From contig NC_035177.2 in assembly GCF_001659605.2 (NCBI RefSeq), positions 1,488,611-1,552,610 of the forward strand: a DNA stretch of 64,000 nt. Reading direction: 5' to 3'. Origin of the DNA: Manihot esculenta (taxonomy: Eukaryota; Streptophyta; Magnoliopsida; Malpighiales; Euphorbiaceae). The translations under genes were made by a program, and so were the position numbers. Shown here one piece after another: positions 46,401-58,100 of this stretch (position 1 is the stretch's first letter; every line of letters begins with the position of its first letter). Under the pieces are notes generated by a model. It did not search any database and had not been told where the DNA came from. It saw only the letters and a list, made by a program, of their open reading frames with translations.

Positions 46401-48425
46401 CCTAAGCAACCTACGAGCCTGAAGAGCTGATATCAGACCTCTAGGTGTACCCCTCTTGTCTCCTCTGAAGACGACCTCAGACCCATCCTGACCTCTGAAC
46501 CTGACTACCTTGTCCCTGCAGTCCAAGGTAGCACCATGGGTAGATAACCAGTCCATCCCTAGAATGACGTCAAAATCTGTCAAATCTAGAACCACTAGGT
46601 CGGCGGACAAGCATCTTCCCTCAACAAACACAGGACTACACTGGCAGACTGACTCTGCCACTGATGGATCACACTTGGGTCCACTGACCCAGAGAGGACA
46701 CTCTAACCCAGAAGTCATCAGACCTAACCTCTCCACGGCTCTCGGAGCAATAAAAGAATGAGATGCACCAGGGTCCATCAAGGCATACACATCTGAACAA
46801 CCAATGATTAAGTTACCTGCCACCACGGTGTTAGATGCATATGCCTCCTGCTGTGTCATTGTGAAGATCCGTGCTGGAGCTGATGGACCTTCACCTCTGA
46901 AACCCGCTGAAGAAGAGGCTGCTCCTCTCCCTCTACCTCTGCCACTGGCCTGAGTCATGGCTGGAGCTGCTGGCTGTGCTACACTGCCTGAAGCTGTCTG
47001 CTGGGACTGAGCCATCGGGACTGCTCTTGGACAATCTCGAGCCATATGCCCCTCCTGACCACATCTGAAACAGGCGTTCGTCCCAAACCGACATACTCCC
47101 CTGTGTGGTTTACCACACTTCGCACAAATTGCATTATCCGCACCAGAGCTTGAGCCACTCCCAAATCCCAGACTAGACTTGACTTTACTCCAGAACTTAT
47201 TCTTCTTACCCTTGGGTTTACCCCATCTTTTACTGCCTGAAGCTGCTGCACTCAAGGTAGAGGGATCTAACCTTCCCCCACCCGGAGTTTTAGAACCAGA
47301 AGGCTGTGCCACTGTTTGCTTAACTGTCCCCTGAATGATGGCACTGGCCTCCATTTTCCTAGCCATATCTACTATGGCATGGAAGCTCTCCCTGTCCACG
47401 GACTGAATCAAAGAGGAATACCTGGAATGAAGCTTCATGACATACCTCATTGACTTCTTCGAATCTGTGTCCAGACTCTGCCCAGCAAAAGGCAACAGCT
47501 CCAAGAATCTGTCGGTGTACTCCTCTACACTCATTTCCTCTGTCTGCCTCAACTGTTCAAACTCTATCATCTTCAGCTCCCTTGAACTATCGGGAAAAGC
47601 CCATCCTGCAAACTCATTTGCAAACTCTTCCCAGGACATGCTATCCACTCTCGGGTTCACATAATTCTTGAACCACTCTCGTGCCTTCTTGCACTTAAGC
47701 GTGAACCCAGCCATCTGAATGGCTCTACTGTCATCAGCCCCTAACTCCTCTGTAATAGTCTTGACCCTCTCAAGATACACAAACGGGTCATCACCTGACT
47801 CAAACTGGGGAGCACCCAGCTTCATGTATTCAGTCATCTTGACCTTGCTCCCACTGGCTGAGCTAGGTCTAGGTGGCTGAGCAACTGGGGCTGCTGGTTC
47901 TGTAGGTGGTGGAGGTGGTGCAACATTTTCTGAGGTAGGGTTTACTGGATTTGGATAGTAAGGTGGGGGTGGATACATTGGGTACTGTGAGTATGGTGGG
48001 TAGTATGGTGGGTATGGCATCTGTGTGGAATAAGGAGTGAAGCTAAGGTAATCCGATGTGCCTCCCATCGAATACCCGGGGTTTTGTGAGAAGTGTGGGT
48101 AGTGGGGTGGCTGAACAAATCCTGAGGCCTGAGTGCCTCCTTGGGACTCTCCCATACCTTCTTCCGACATGCTAACTCCTAAACTGCCATCCCTCCTCTG
48201 CTCTACATCCATCTGGTCCCCCACTTCCTCTGACATTCCGCCCTGAACTGTTCCTCTAACTGATCTGCTCCTACCCAGATCCAAAGACCTTCTAGGGTCT
48301 CTTACTGCTCTTTCTCTGCTAGACCTACTAGACATTGCCCTCGGCAATGCTGGAGGACGGGCGCTCATGCCCTCATCCTCAGGTGGTACTCCAGTCAATC
48401 TTGCTGATCGACGAGTTCCCCTCAT
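43441..48425 (-). pseudogene. Element D gag-pol, nonsense codon, frameshift and RT catalytic Asp to Asn
   Basis: From the conserved ATG at 48425 ([15 protein letters not shown]) the frame is open through gag, the knuckle ([15 protein letters not shown]), protease (LMDPGAS) and most of RT to a TGA at 45567-45569, which replaces a Trp codon of element B. A seven-base loss at 45280/45281 then shifts the frame in RNase H. From 45249 to 43441 the original frame is open through integrase and the chromodomain. Motif A of RT reads [13 protein letters not shown] (Asn encoded at 45957-45959), where B has Asp, one of the three catalytic aspartates. A three-base in-frame loss near 45648 removes one further RT residue. 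The FIDD box is intact. Confidence 0.93.
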
Positions 48426-48679
48426 CCTGTTTTCTGAAAAAAAAACATTACACATCACAAGCAAACATTAGCATCGTATGGTTCATGTGGGCACACATGA
48501 ACCCGCATCACACATCACATATCATAGCATATCATCAATGCACATGCATATTATCATGGCATTTCACGTCATCATACAAGACAGGACTCCACATCCTATC
48601 CTAGTGGACATGATCTTTCCTATTGTGCTTGACCTTCTATAACATCTATGAGCCCGACCTCTAGGTCCGACCATATGAA

Positions 48680-48697
48680 CCTAGGGCTCTGATACCA
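48680..48697 (-). other. Element D primer binding site (initiator Met tRNA type)
   Basis: TGGTATCAGAGCCCTAGG on the minus strand, three bases from the 5' LTR. Confidence 0.9.
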
Positions 48698-48700
48698 TTT

Positions 48701-50972
48701 TGTAACGACCCGAAAATTGGACCGCTACCGGCGCTAGGATCCGGGTCGACTTAAGGCCGCCGGGACCCGTAGCAAGCCTAACATGCATCCTGTGAACCTG
48801 CTTAATCCCATACATGATCAACAACATACATAAAAATTAAAACTTTTCTTTCCATATACATCAACCAAACTCAACCTGTGTATATACATATACTTAACAT
48901 GATCATAACATTGATCCCTCAATGGGATCAAATCAGTGCCCCCAATGGGTGACTCAACATATGCTGAGTTGGTTTACATAATGACATAAAATAACCAAGA
49001 TCATGTATTAAGAGGGATTACAACATCTATGGTCAAGCACACCTCTAATTATCCATAAACATCAATACATAACTATACTGTACTTAAGACATTACATTAC
49101 AATTTGATCATGTCCATTGCTAGCTATTACATAAGCAAGACTTCTTTACTCTATCCGGACTCCCGCACTATACCGTACCTGCAAACCTGGGGGTAAAGGG
49201 AGAGGGGTGAGCTAAAAGCCCAGTGAGTAGGACTATAAAACATATTAACACTATGCTCTATGAAATGCATCATAACACAGACAATTCACATAAGGGTTGG
49301 GTGAACTTGTCACCAATTAGTCCAAGCTAACATTGTGCCAGGCCGTAGCATGGGGTCCTGGTCTTCCTGTCATAACATACATTACTTACCATTGCCCCAG
49401 GGCCTCCTCTGGGCTCCTGGTCTTCGAGTTCCATAACCGTGCCAGGCCGTAGAATGGGGTCCTGGTCTTTCCTTACATAGTGCCAGGCCGTAGAATGGGG
49501 TCCTGGTCTTCCTGTCATGGACTAATTGGGTCATCCAACATTCACCCACATCAACAACAATCGATGCAATGCGGCATATTCGTGAAACTAATGCAATCAT
49601 CCTATTGCATAATCATGATGCATGAAACATGATAAAACATTTAATTTAAAAGATTAAGTTTAGTTCCACTCACCTCTGGCTGACTCTGACAACACTGAAG
49701 CAGCTGAACTCACTACTGGGGTCCTCGGTTCCTCGGGTCCGAACCTACACAGGTGGACTCAAATGAGGGACCAAACATACTAGAACATATCTCTAAACTA
49801 CTCCCCAAAAACCCCCTAAAACAACATGAAACAACCATAGAAAAACATGCAAAGGAGGCCTGGACAGGGCACTTTCGGCGGCAGGTTCGGCGGCCGAAAG
49901 TCCCTCCAGAGCCGAAAGTCAGGCAGGTTCGGCGGCACCTTCGGCGGCCGAAACTCCCAGACAGAGACGAAACTCATGCATGTTCGGCGGCACCTTCGGC
50001 GGCCGAAATTGCCAGACAGAGACGAAAGTCTCCTTTCGGGGGCAAGCTTCGGCAGCCGAAAGACTGCCTCCCCAGCCATGTTCGGCGGCCGAAAGTTCCT
50101 TCGGCTGCCGAACCTGGTTTCTGCCAAAGGGCAGAAACTTGGCTCCCAATGCACATTTCGCCTCCAAACTTATCAAACACGCATCAAACCTATTCTACAA
50201 CACACAAACGCAAGCATACATGTTCCTAGGGGCCTCAAACCATCACAAACCCCATCTACAACACATCAAGCATCCACATTGTTCAAGAACACACATTTAT
50301 ACCCATAAACATAACCATAACCTAAACATGCATTCTAACCCATAGATCTTGCATAAAACTTATTCAAAACATAAAACGAGCTTAAGATCGACTCTTACCT
50401 CTTGAAGATCGAGAGAGACGACCCAAAAACTCGGAGTTGGGAGAGATTTGGTTCTTGAACCTCCAAGCTCCAAAACTTTGCTCAAAAGCTTAAATCTTCA
50501 AAACCAAGTTAAAACAAGTGAAAATCTTGAAAGATTTAGAGGAAGAACATCAAAAATGGGTGAGGGACGGCGGAGAGCTCACCTTGGCCGAAAATGGGGA
50601 AAAGCTCGCCCGTTTTTGGCTAAGAGACCCTTTTATAGTGGCTGGCCAGACCACGTTCGGGGGCCGAATGTGCCTCCGCATGCATGCCATGTTCGGCGGC
50701 CGAACTTGAGGTTCGGCGGCCGAACCTGGACTTCCCTCACTTATGCTTTCGGGGGCCTAAAGCACACCCGCAACGCATGCATGTTCGGCGGCCGAACCTG
50801 AGTTTTCCTCCAATGCTATTTTCATGCAAAAACTCATTTTCTTTCATGCTTAAAACATAAAACACATTAAAACATTCATAAAAACATGGTTCTACCCTAC
50901 TAGAGGCTTCCGACATCCGAGATTCCACCGGACGGTAGGAATTCCGATACCGGAGTCTAGCCGGGTATTACA
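48701..50972 (-). repeat. Element D 5' LTR
   Basis: 2272 bases, lacking one 20-base palindrome unit present in the 3' LTR at about 43155-43180. Tandem units at 49333-49515; TATA box (minus) at 50631-50637. Confidence 0.93.
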
Positions 50973-50977
50973 AGCTT
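50973..50977. repeat. Target site duplication of element D, right copy
   Basis: AGCTT, matching 41057-41061. Element E sequence resumes after it. Confidence 0.88.
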
Positions 50978-51356
50978 GGTTTACATAAACAATGATAAAT
51001 CATTTTATAGACCATGTACAATGGGATTAACCAACATACTAGGGTCAAGCACAACTCTAAACTTTAATAAACATCATTACATTACATTACTGTACTATAC
51101 TTAACATTTCATCATTCTCACGTCCACAACTAGCTATTACATAAAACATGACTTTTTATTCTCGCTGACCTCCTGATTCTATCCCGTACCTGCAACCTGG
51201 GGGATTAAGGGAATGGGGTGAGCTACTAGAGCCCAGTGAGCAGAATAGTAAAACATTATATTTAAAACATATGATCTCATGGAATGCATCACATCATAAA
51301 CAAATCACATTCAAGGATGGGTTTGTCACCAATAGCCCTCTACATAGTCCAATCAT

Positions 51357-51505
51357 GCCAGGGGCGTAGTGCAGGCCACACCTGGTCTTTCCTTTACACA
51401 TGACATATCATACATATCCAATCGTGCCGGGGGCGTAGTGCAGGCCACACCCGGACTTTCTCTTACATTATGCCAGGGGCGTAGTGCAGGCCACACCTGG
51501 ACTTC
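51357..51505. repeat. Tandem LTR unit, solo LTR E
   Basis: Three copies of GCCAGGGGCGTAGTGCAGGCC followed by ACACCTGG, a diverged version of the unit in the other Tekay LTRs that keeps the CCAGG/CCTGG inverted repeat. Confidence 0.8.
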
Positions 51506-52985
51506 CATATCATACCATACCATATCATCATCATATCATATCATACGAGGACTAAAGGATCATCCAATACCCATCCACATCATCATCATATTATGCAATG
51601 CAACATATTCGTGAATTCTAATGCAAACAACCTAATATATCTCATGGCATTCGTGATGCATGAACATGCTCAAAAACTGATTTATTTACTTTGGAATATA
51701 AAGAGTTATTCTACTCACCTCAGGCTAGCTCTGAAAAGACTCGGGAGCAGCTATCTCACTGCTGAGGTCCTCGGTTCCTCGGGTCCGAACCTACACAGGT
51801 GGACTCAAATGAGGAACCAAACATACGTGAACATGACTCTAAAATACTCCCCAAAAACCCCCTAAAACACCTTAAAACAATCATATAAATCATGCAAAGG
51901 AAGGCTGAACAAGGCACTTTCGGCGGCAGGTTCGGCGGCCGAAAGTCCCTCCAAAGCCGAAAGTCATGCACCTTCGGCAGCACTTTCGGCGACCGAAGGT
52001 TCCTTCCAAAGACGAAACTCATACATGTTCGGCGGCACCTTCGGCGGCCGAAACTCCCTTCCAGAGCCGAAAGTCCACTTTCGGGGGCAGGGTTCGGCAG
52101 CCAAAGGCTTGCCTCCACAGGCAGGTTCGACGGCCGAAAGTCCCTTCGGCTGCCGAACCTGAGTTCTTCCAAAGGGCAGAACTTAGCCTCCACAATGCAC
52201 ATTTGCCTCCCAACACCTTCCAACTCAAAACCAACACTTCCACAACATGCATACACTCATAGGGGCCTCAAACTATCCTAAACCCCAACTAAAACACATC
52301 AAACATACATATACAACACACATTGCCCATATACTCAACATTAACTAAAAATTCAACATTAACCTAAACATGCATTTCTACCCCATAAACTTTCATAAAA
52401 CTTGTTTAAAACATGAAATGAGCTAAGGATCTACTCTTACCTCTTGGGGATTGAGAGGGGAGGCGATCTAAACTCGGAGATGGGAGAAATCTAGCTCCTT
52501 GGGTCTCCAAGCTCCAAAACTTGATCTTAGCTTCGAAACTCTTCAAAACCAAGTTATAACTCGTTAAAACTTGAAAGATTTGAGAAAAATCAACAAAACC
52601 AACCATGGGAGAGTATGGACTCACCGTTGCCGAAAATAGGGGAGAAAGCTCGCCCTTTTCGGCCATGGAGCCCTTTTATAGGGGCTGGCCAGACCACCTT
52701 CGAAAGCCTAAAGTGCCTCCAAAACTCATGCAAGTTCAGCGGCCGAACCTGAGCCACTTTCGAAAGCCTAACTTGCCCCCCTAAACTATCCAATGTTCGG
52801 CGGCCGAACCTAGAAATGCCTCCATGGTCCTTTTCATTTAAAATTCAATTTCTTTCTTACTTAAAACTTTAAAATACATTAACACATTTTATGAAAATAC
52901 GATTTTACCCTTCTAGAGGTTTCCGACATCCGAGATTCCACCGGACGGTAGGAATTCCGATACCGGAGTCTAGCCGGGTATTACA

Positions 52986-53350
52986 AGGTGGTTGACACCT
53001 AGCAGCCACTCTGACACTCAAGTCAATAAACTGAAGAGAATGACGAGTATAACGAAATGCTTTTACCTCAAAAGTAGTTATATAAGAATTGTGTATTTTG
53101 ATCTCTGAATTCATCTCCTTTATATTGTAAGAGGATGAAGTTGGTTATTATATCTCCCGAAAATCCAACTAGCACTAGTTAGTGGATATGAAATTCTGCG
53201 ATTATAGATGTAATGGGGATCTACTGGATTGAGTTTTCTATGATAACTTCCTATGGAGTCTCACCCTATAGTTGAGAGGGGAAGTCTTGACGAATAGTTG
53301 AAACTTACGGTATTCGAGTCTTCTTTTTCGCCAATTGAATCGAGTATCAT
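52986..53350 (-). mobile_element. Remnant F: decayed LTR
   Basis: AGGTG (52986-52990) is the right target duplication of E. On the minus strand the next bases read GACTTGAGTGTCAGAGTGG, then GCTGCTAGGTGTCAACCACC, matching the LTR of remnant G around 6300-6345. This places it as the LTR belonging to the minus-strand gag at 40139-40623. The outer boundary is approximate. Confidence 0.5.
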
Positions 53351-55182
53351 CTGATCAAACTCTTGATATATGACTTTATTTTCGAATTACAGCTCATACC
53401 TTATTTTGAGTGATTATTGTGTTATATGAGATTACAATATATTTGATTTAATAAAAAATTTAGATGAAAAATCTAAATAATTATGTGAATTTACTTTTAT
53501 AATTAAAATTTTAATTTATGTAATAAAGCCAGTTCAATTCTAGCAAAAAATTAAATAGAATTTAAAAAATTATAGAAAATTACAATATAATTTCAAAAGT
53601 TTATAAAATAGCCTGTTAATTTAAATTTTGCATTTAAAGTAAATATATTTTATCTTTATTATAATAAATATATTGTAATAAAAATATTTTATATTTCTAA
53701 ATAAATTCTTATTATAATGAATATATTACATTACACATAAAAATATTTCATTAAGCTTTACACTAAAAAATTAAATACACAATAAAGTAAAGCCCTACTA
53801 AAAAGTATTCATAACCAAATTGAAAAAATTAAAAATTTAACCTCTCTTTCTAATTTTTCTTTCAAGAGTTTTCTGTCAAAAGAATCTTATATTTAAGAGG
53901 TCCATATCATTAGTTTCCATTGTTCATTAAATCATTAGTTTCTATTGTTCATTAAATCTTTTTTATCTTATTTGAATAGAAGGAGATTTTATCGAATCAA
54001 GTTGGATTATAATATTTGATTTTTAAGTCGAACTCGAGTTCGAATTTAGACTTATAAAATTTTTTAATAAATAAATTTGAATTTTACAAAATTCGATTCG
54101 ATTACACTCATATTTGAGTATATTGAGTAACTTGTATAGTTTTTATTTTTATTTTTTTCAATATCATTAATATTCCGGTAAAAGAAAAAGTATTTCTATA
54201 AACTGTCTCCATTCATATTTATTATAAAAATAATGCTCAATCTCTACTTACTAATAAAATAATCCTTTTAATTGTGACATAAAAATATGATACATGCTTT
54301 CAACACGGATGAATATAAACACTTTTCTAATTAAATATTTAAATACTTAATATGGTATGTTATATATATATAATAAACATATATTATACTTATTATAAAA
54401 TAAGTTCTTTATAATAAATATTTATTTGCTATATTCTATAATTTTTATTCATTTTATTTTTTTATATATATATTAATAGAAATATTTTTTTTGATTTTTT
54501 AATTATATCATTTTAAAATATTAAATTTTATTAAAATATTAAAAGATATTTTAAATATTTATTTAAAAAATAATAATTAATGAAATGTTGTTTTGAAAAA
54601 TGTTATAATAATTAATTTATATATTAAATACGGTGTAAAAAAGAAAGCAACAATAGATTTAAGCCTTTATTTATTTATTTTTTTACATATATTGAAAAAA
54701 AATATTTTTAATTATATTATTTTAGAGATATTAAATTTTATTAAAATATTTTTTATTAAAAATAATGGCTTTTATATTTATTATGTCTTATGATTTGACC
54801 GTATACGGTTTTTTCAGAAAAAGAAAATGCTCAATTTTGCTTCATTCACTTTAACTGATTTTATAAAATAAAAACATGGAGTTATTTTACAAAGAAAAAA
54901 CAAAAAGGTTAAATTGAAGTTACCTGAAATTGATGCTCCTATCCTTCTCCGACGCCGGATCGTCTAATCTCTATCATCTATCAAGCCCTTTGTTACTTTA
55001 CATTCACTCTAACCCTTTTCTTTTTTTCTTTAAAAAAATAAATCATCAGATCTAAAACTCACTTGTTCTTGTGTCTTCATCTCTGAATACCAAAGCGACT
55101 GATCACTGATGCTTCAATTTCCAACTCCAAAATCCTAATTCAATAAAATCTTCTTCCCTTTTCACCCATCACATTCAATCCA
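53351..55182. other. Intergenic DNA, AP4E promoter and 5' leader
   Basis: Mostly A/T-rich sequence with a TATATATATATAATAAACATA run near 54361-54380 and no supported gene (the 66-codon frame at 54593 is low-complexity). The last 250 bases become richer in C and T, as expected of a plant 5' leader, before the AP4E start at 55183. I cannot place the transcription start. Confidence 0.45.
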
Positions 55183-58100
55183 ATGGAGCAACTCAAGACC
55201 ATAGGAAGGGAGCTCGCCATGGGCTCACAAGGCGGCTTTGGCCAATCTAAAGAATTCCTCGATCTCGTCAAATCAATCGGCGAGGCTCGATCCAAGGCCG
55301 AGGAGGACCGAATTGTTCTTAGCGAGATCGAAACCCTCAAACGACGTATCGTTGAGCCTGACATCCCTAAGCGGAAGATGAAGGAGTACATCATCCGTCT
55401 TGTCTATGTCGAGATGCTCGGCCACGATGCTTCCTTCGGATACATACACGCCGTTAAAATGACCCACAATGACAATTTGCTCCTCAAGCGAACTGGGTAT
55501 CTTGCTGTCACGCTTTTTCTCAATGAGGATCATGATTTGATCATCTTGATAGTTAATACCATTCAGAAGGACTTGAAATCGGATAATTATTTGATTGTGT
55601 GTGCCGCCTTGAATGCGGTTTGTAAGTTGATCAATGAGGAGACTATTCCTGCCGTGCTCCCGCAGGTGGTGGAGTTGTTGGGGCATTCTAAGGAGGCTGT
55701 TCGGAAGAAGGCGATTATGGCTCTTCATCGCTTTTATCAAAAGTCCCCTTCTTCCGTTTCTCATCTCGTTTCAAATTTTCGCAAGGTTAGATTTTTTGAA
55801 CTTCTGACATTGGGAATTTTAGGTGATGTGCTGTGTGTTTTTCTGATGTTCTTTTGTGGAAATGCTCTTAGCATTTGAACTCTTGAAAAGCTCTGCCAAC
55901 ATGGGCCTGTTTGGATTGTATCTGGGTGAGCTTAAAATCGAAGTCCAACTGAATGTTATGGATCCAAATGAAGAAGTAATCAATTAATTCCTTAATCAAT
56001 TCAACCAAAAGTTACTATTATGAATTCAATTGGAAATTAATAATTGATTAGTCAAAGATAGAGAGGAGAGAAATATAGAAAATTGATATGAGATTGAACC
56101 ACCCAATCTAATCATTGCATAGTATAAAGGATGGACAATTTGTTTGCAATTTCCTTTTTTTTTATACAATTTGATCCAAGTATAGGGAATCTGCAAAAAC
56201 TAAAAATGTGCTTATTATTCCTTATTGATTCAAAATATAACATGGAAGTTTACGCTGAAGTTCAATTATATGCTAACAATGCATGTGATGTTAACCATAT
56301 ATTTTGAAAAGATCATTTCAAATATTGTATAATACTGAGTATTTAATTTATACCAAAACAAATTATGACTTTTTGTTCAAACATAAGCACCAAAAAGATA
56401 AGTTCAAGCATAAAGAATCTATGCAAGGCTTTAATCTCATTTGTCAAATTATCTGCAAAAGAACCAGAATTTTGAACCTCAAATTTTAGTTCAAATAATT
56501 GTTAAAAGATCATATTTTAAAGTGCACATACTTATAATTTAAAAAGCAACTTTACTTTTGAATCAACTCAAGGAGAATAACATAAGCAACAAAATAAAGA
56601 AAATTTAATATATAATGCAATAAAAGGAAATAATATGCAAAAAATTTCAAAAACATAACATTGATTTAATGGTTGAAAAAGACGTTAACATTGTGTGATA
56701 GTGAATAGAAACAATCTTTTGGATAGAAATGCTATCATAACTTTATTAATCTACAGGGGGAAAATTAAAGGAATGTGGTGTAGGAACCATCTACAATGAA
56801 CAAAAAGATTCTAGGTACAGATTCTGCCACCCAACATAATCAATGATCAGTTAATCTAATCTCATGTATCTCAATTTAGTTTCAAGTATTATAGGTTTCC
56901 GTGAGTTCTTTTCTTCTCAGTTTCTTTTCTCTTTCTGTGAACAATTTCAATTTAGCTTTTGGTAATGGGCCAATTTTTTTTAGCAGTTATTAAATTTTAG
57001 CATTTTACTTATTAACATTATAGAAGAAGAAAGTCAAAACTGAGGAGGATACTTGTAAGAATTGCAAGGGATTATTTTAGTGATAATTTTTCCATTACTG
57101 CTTTGCTATGTGGCTTTTGCCTGATATTTCTGACAACTAATGGAAAAAATGTTATGCAGGATAGTTGGAAAGGAGCATGCAGAAGTTTATATTTTAGGTG
57201 TAATAGAAATTATAAAAATTAATGACTTGAGAAGCTTTTAAAATTAAGAATAATTATTTTTTTTTAATAATTCTTGATATTCCAGGTATAATCTGCATTT
57301 TCTGAATTACCAAAGATAAGATTATTTATCTACATTTGATGTGAATAGATATGAAAAGAAAGGAATAATATCTCACTTAAGCTAAATTCCAAATATTTGT
57401 GATTCTGGAATTTTTAAGATTGTGTTTCTGAGAAGAATCTACATTTGGAAGAAGGATGAGGGAGAGAGAACAATGTACTGGAAGCGCTGTTAAGAGTTTT
57501 CTTTCCCATTGTTCTTCATTATTGTTTCCATCAATTTCTTCAGTTCTTGTGCCACTTTCTATATTTCCTCTTAAGTATCCAGTTTGAGGATAATAACGTG
57601 GATTTTACTTTGCAGAGGCTTTGTGATAATGATCCTGGAGTCATGGGTGCAACACTTTGTCCACTTTTTGATCTAATAACTACAGATGTTAGTTCTTATA
57701 AAGATTTAGTTGTAAGCTTTGTAAGCATTCTCAAACAAGTAGCCGAGCGTAGATTGCCAAAGAGTTACGATTATCATCAGATGCCAGCTCCATTTATACA
57801 GGTATTGCATTAGTTTTGTGCTTTTCAACTTTGTTTCTGCTGGTGGCTGATTATGTTGAATATATGAGTTTATACTGAAGTATGTACCCTGTGGATTGCA
57901 TTCATAGCATTTGATGACTATGCATTAGTCGTCATGTTGCAGCTCACCTTTGCCTTAATCAATGCTGGCTGTAGATTGAAGGTGCATTTGGTATCATTCC
58001 AGTTGTCTGTCCATATTTTGGAATACATATATGACTACTTGTATCATAACTAAAACTGTTTTCAGCAACAGAGATAAAAAAAAGTAGACATCATTAACCT

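Larger units (their letters stand above)
41062..50972 (-). mobile_element. Element D: Tekay LTR retrotransposon, minus strand, inactivated
   Basis: LTRs at 41062-43353 and 48701-50972 flank the polypurine tract, a broken gag-pol and the primer site. The target duplication is AGCTT. The LTRs differ at perhaps fifteen to twenty positions (about 1%) plus a 20-base indel. It is inserted into solo LTR E and so postdates E's insertion. Confidence 0.94.
40798..52985 (-). mobile_element. Element E: solo Tekay LTR interrupted by element D
   Basis: The LTR starts TGTAACGACCCGAAAATCGG at 40798, is cut at 41061 by element D, resumes at 50978 and ends GGGTATTACA at 52985. Joined, it is about 2.27 kb, the same length as a D LTR. 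AGGTG flanks it on both sides with no internal domain or second LTR, so it is a solo LTR left by recombination between the LTRs of a once complete element. Its sequence is related to B and D but diverged. A TATA box (minus strand) is at 52674-52680, palindrome clusters at about 51915-52165 and 52690-52815, and three tandem units at 51357-51505. It lies in the LTR of remnant F. Confidence 0.9.

Noticed and set aside
55273..55764. 163-codon minus-strand frame opposite AP4E exon 1
   Set aside because: It is the shadow of a conserved coding exon; the sense-strand protein is clearly AP-4 epsilon.
55786..55878. Read-through of AP4E exon 1 into intron 1 as coding sequence
   Set aside because: A good GT donor follows the conserved NFRK codons and the family continues directly with RLCDNDPG at 57616, so the extra 30 residues are intronic.
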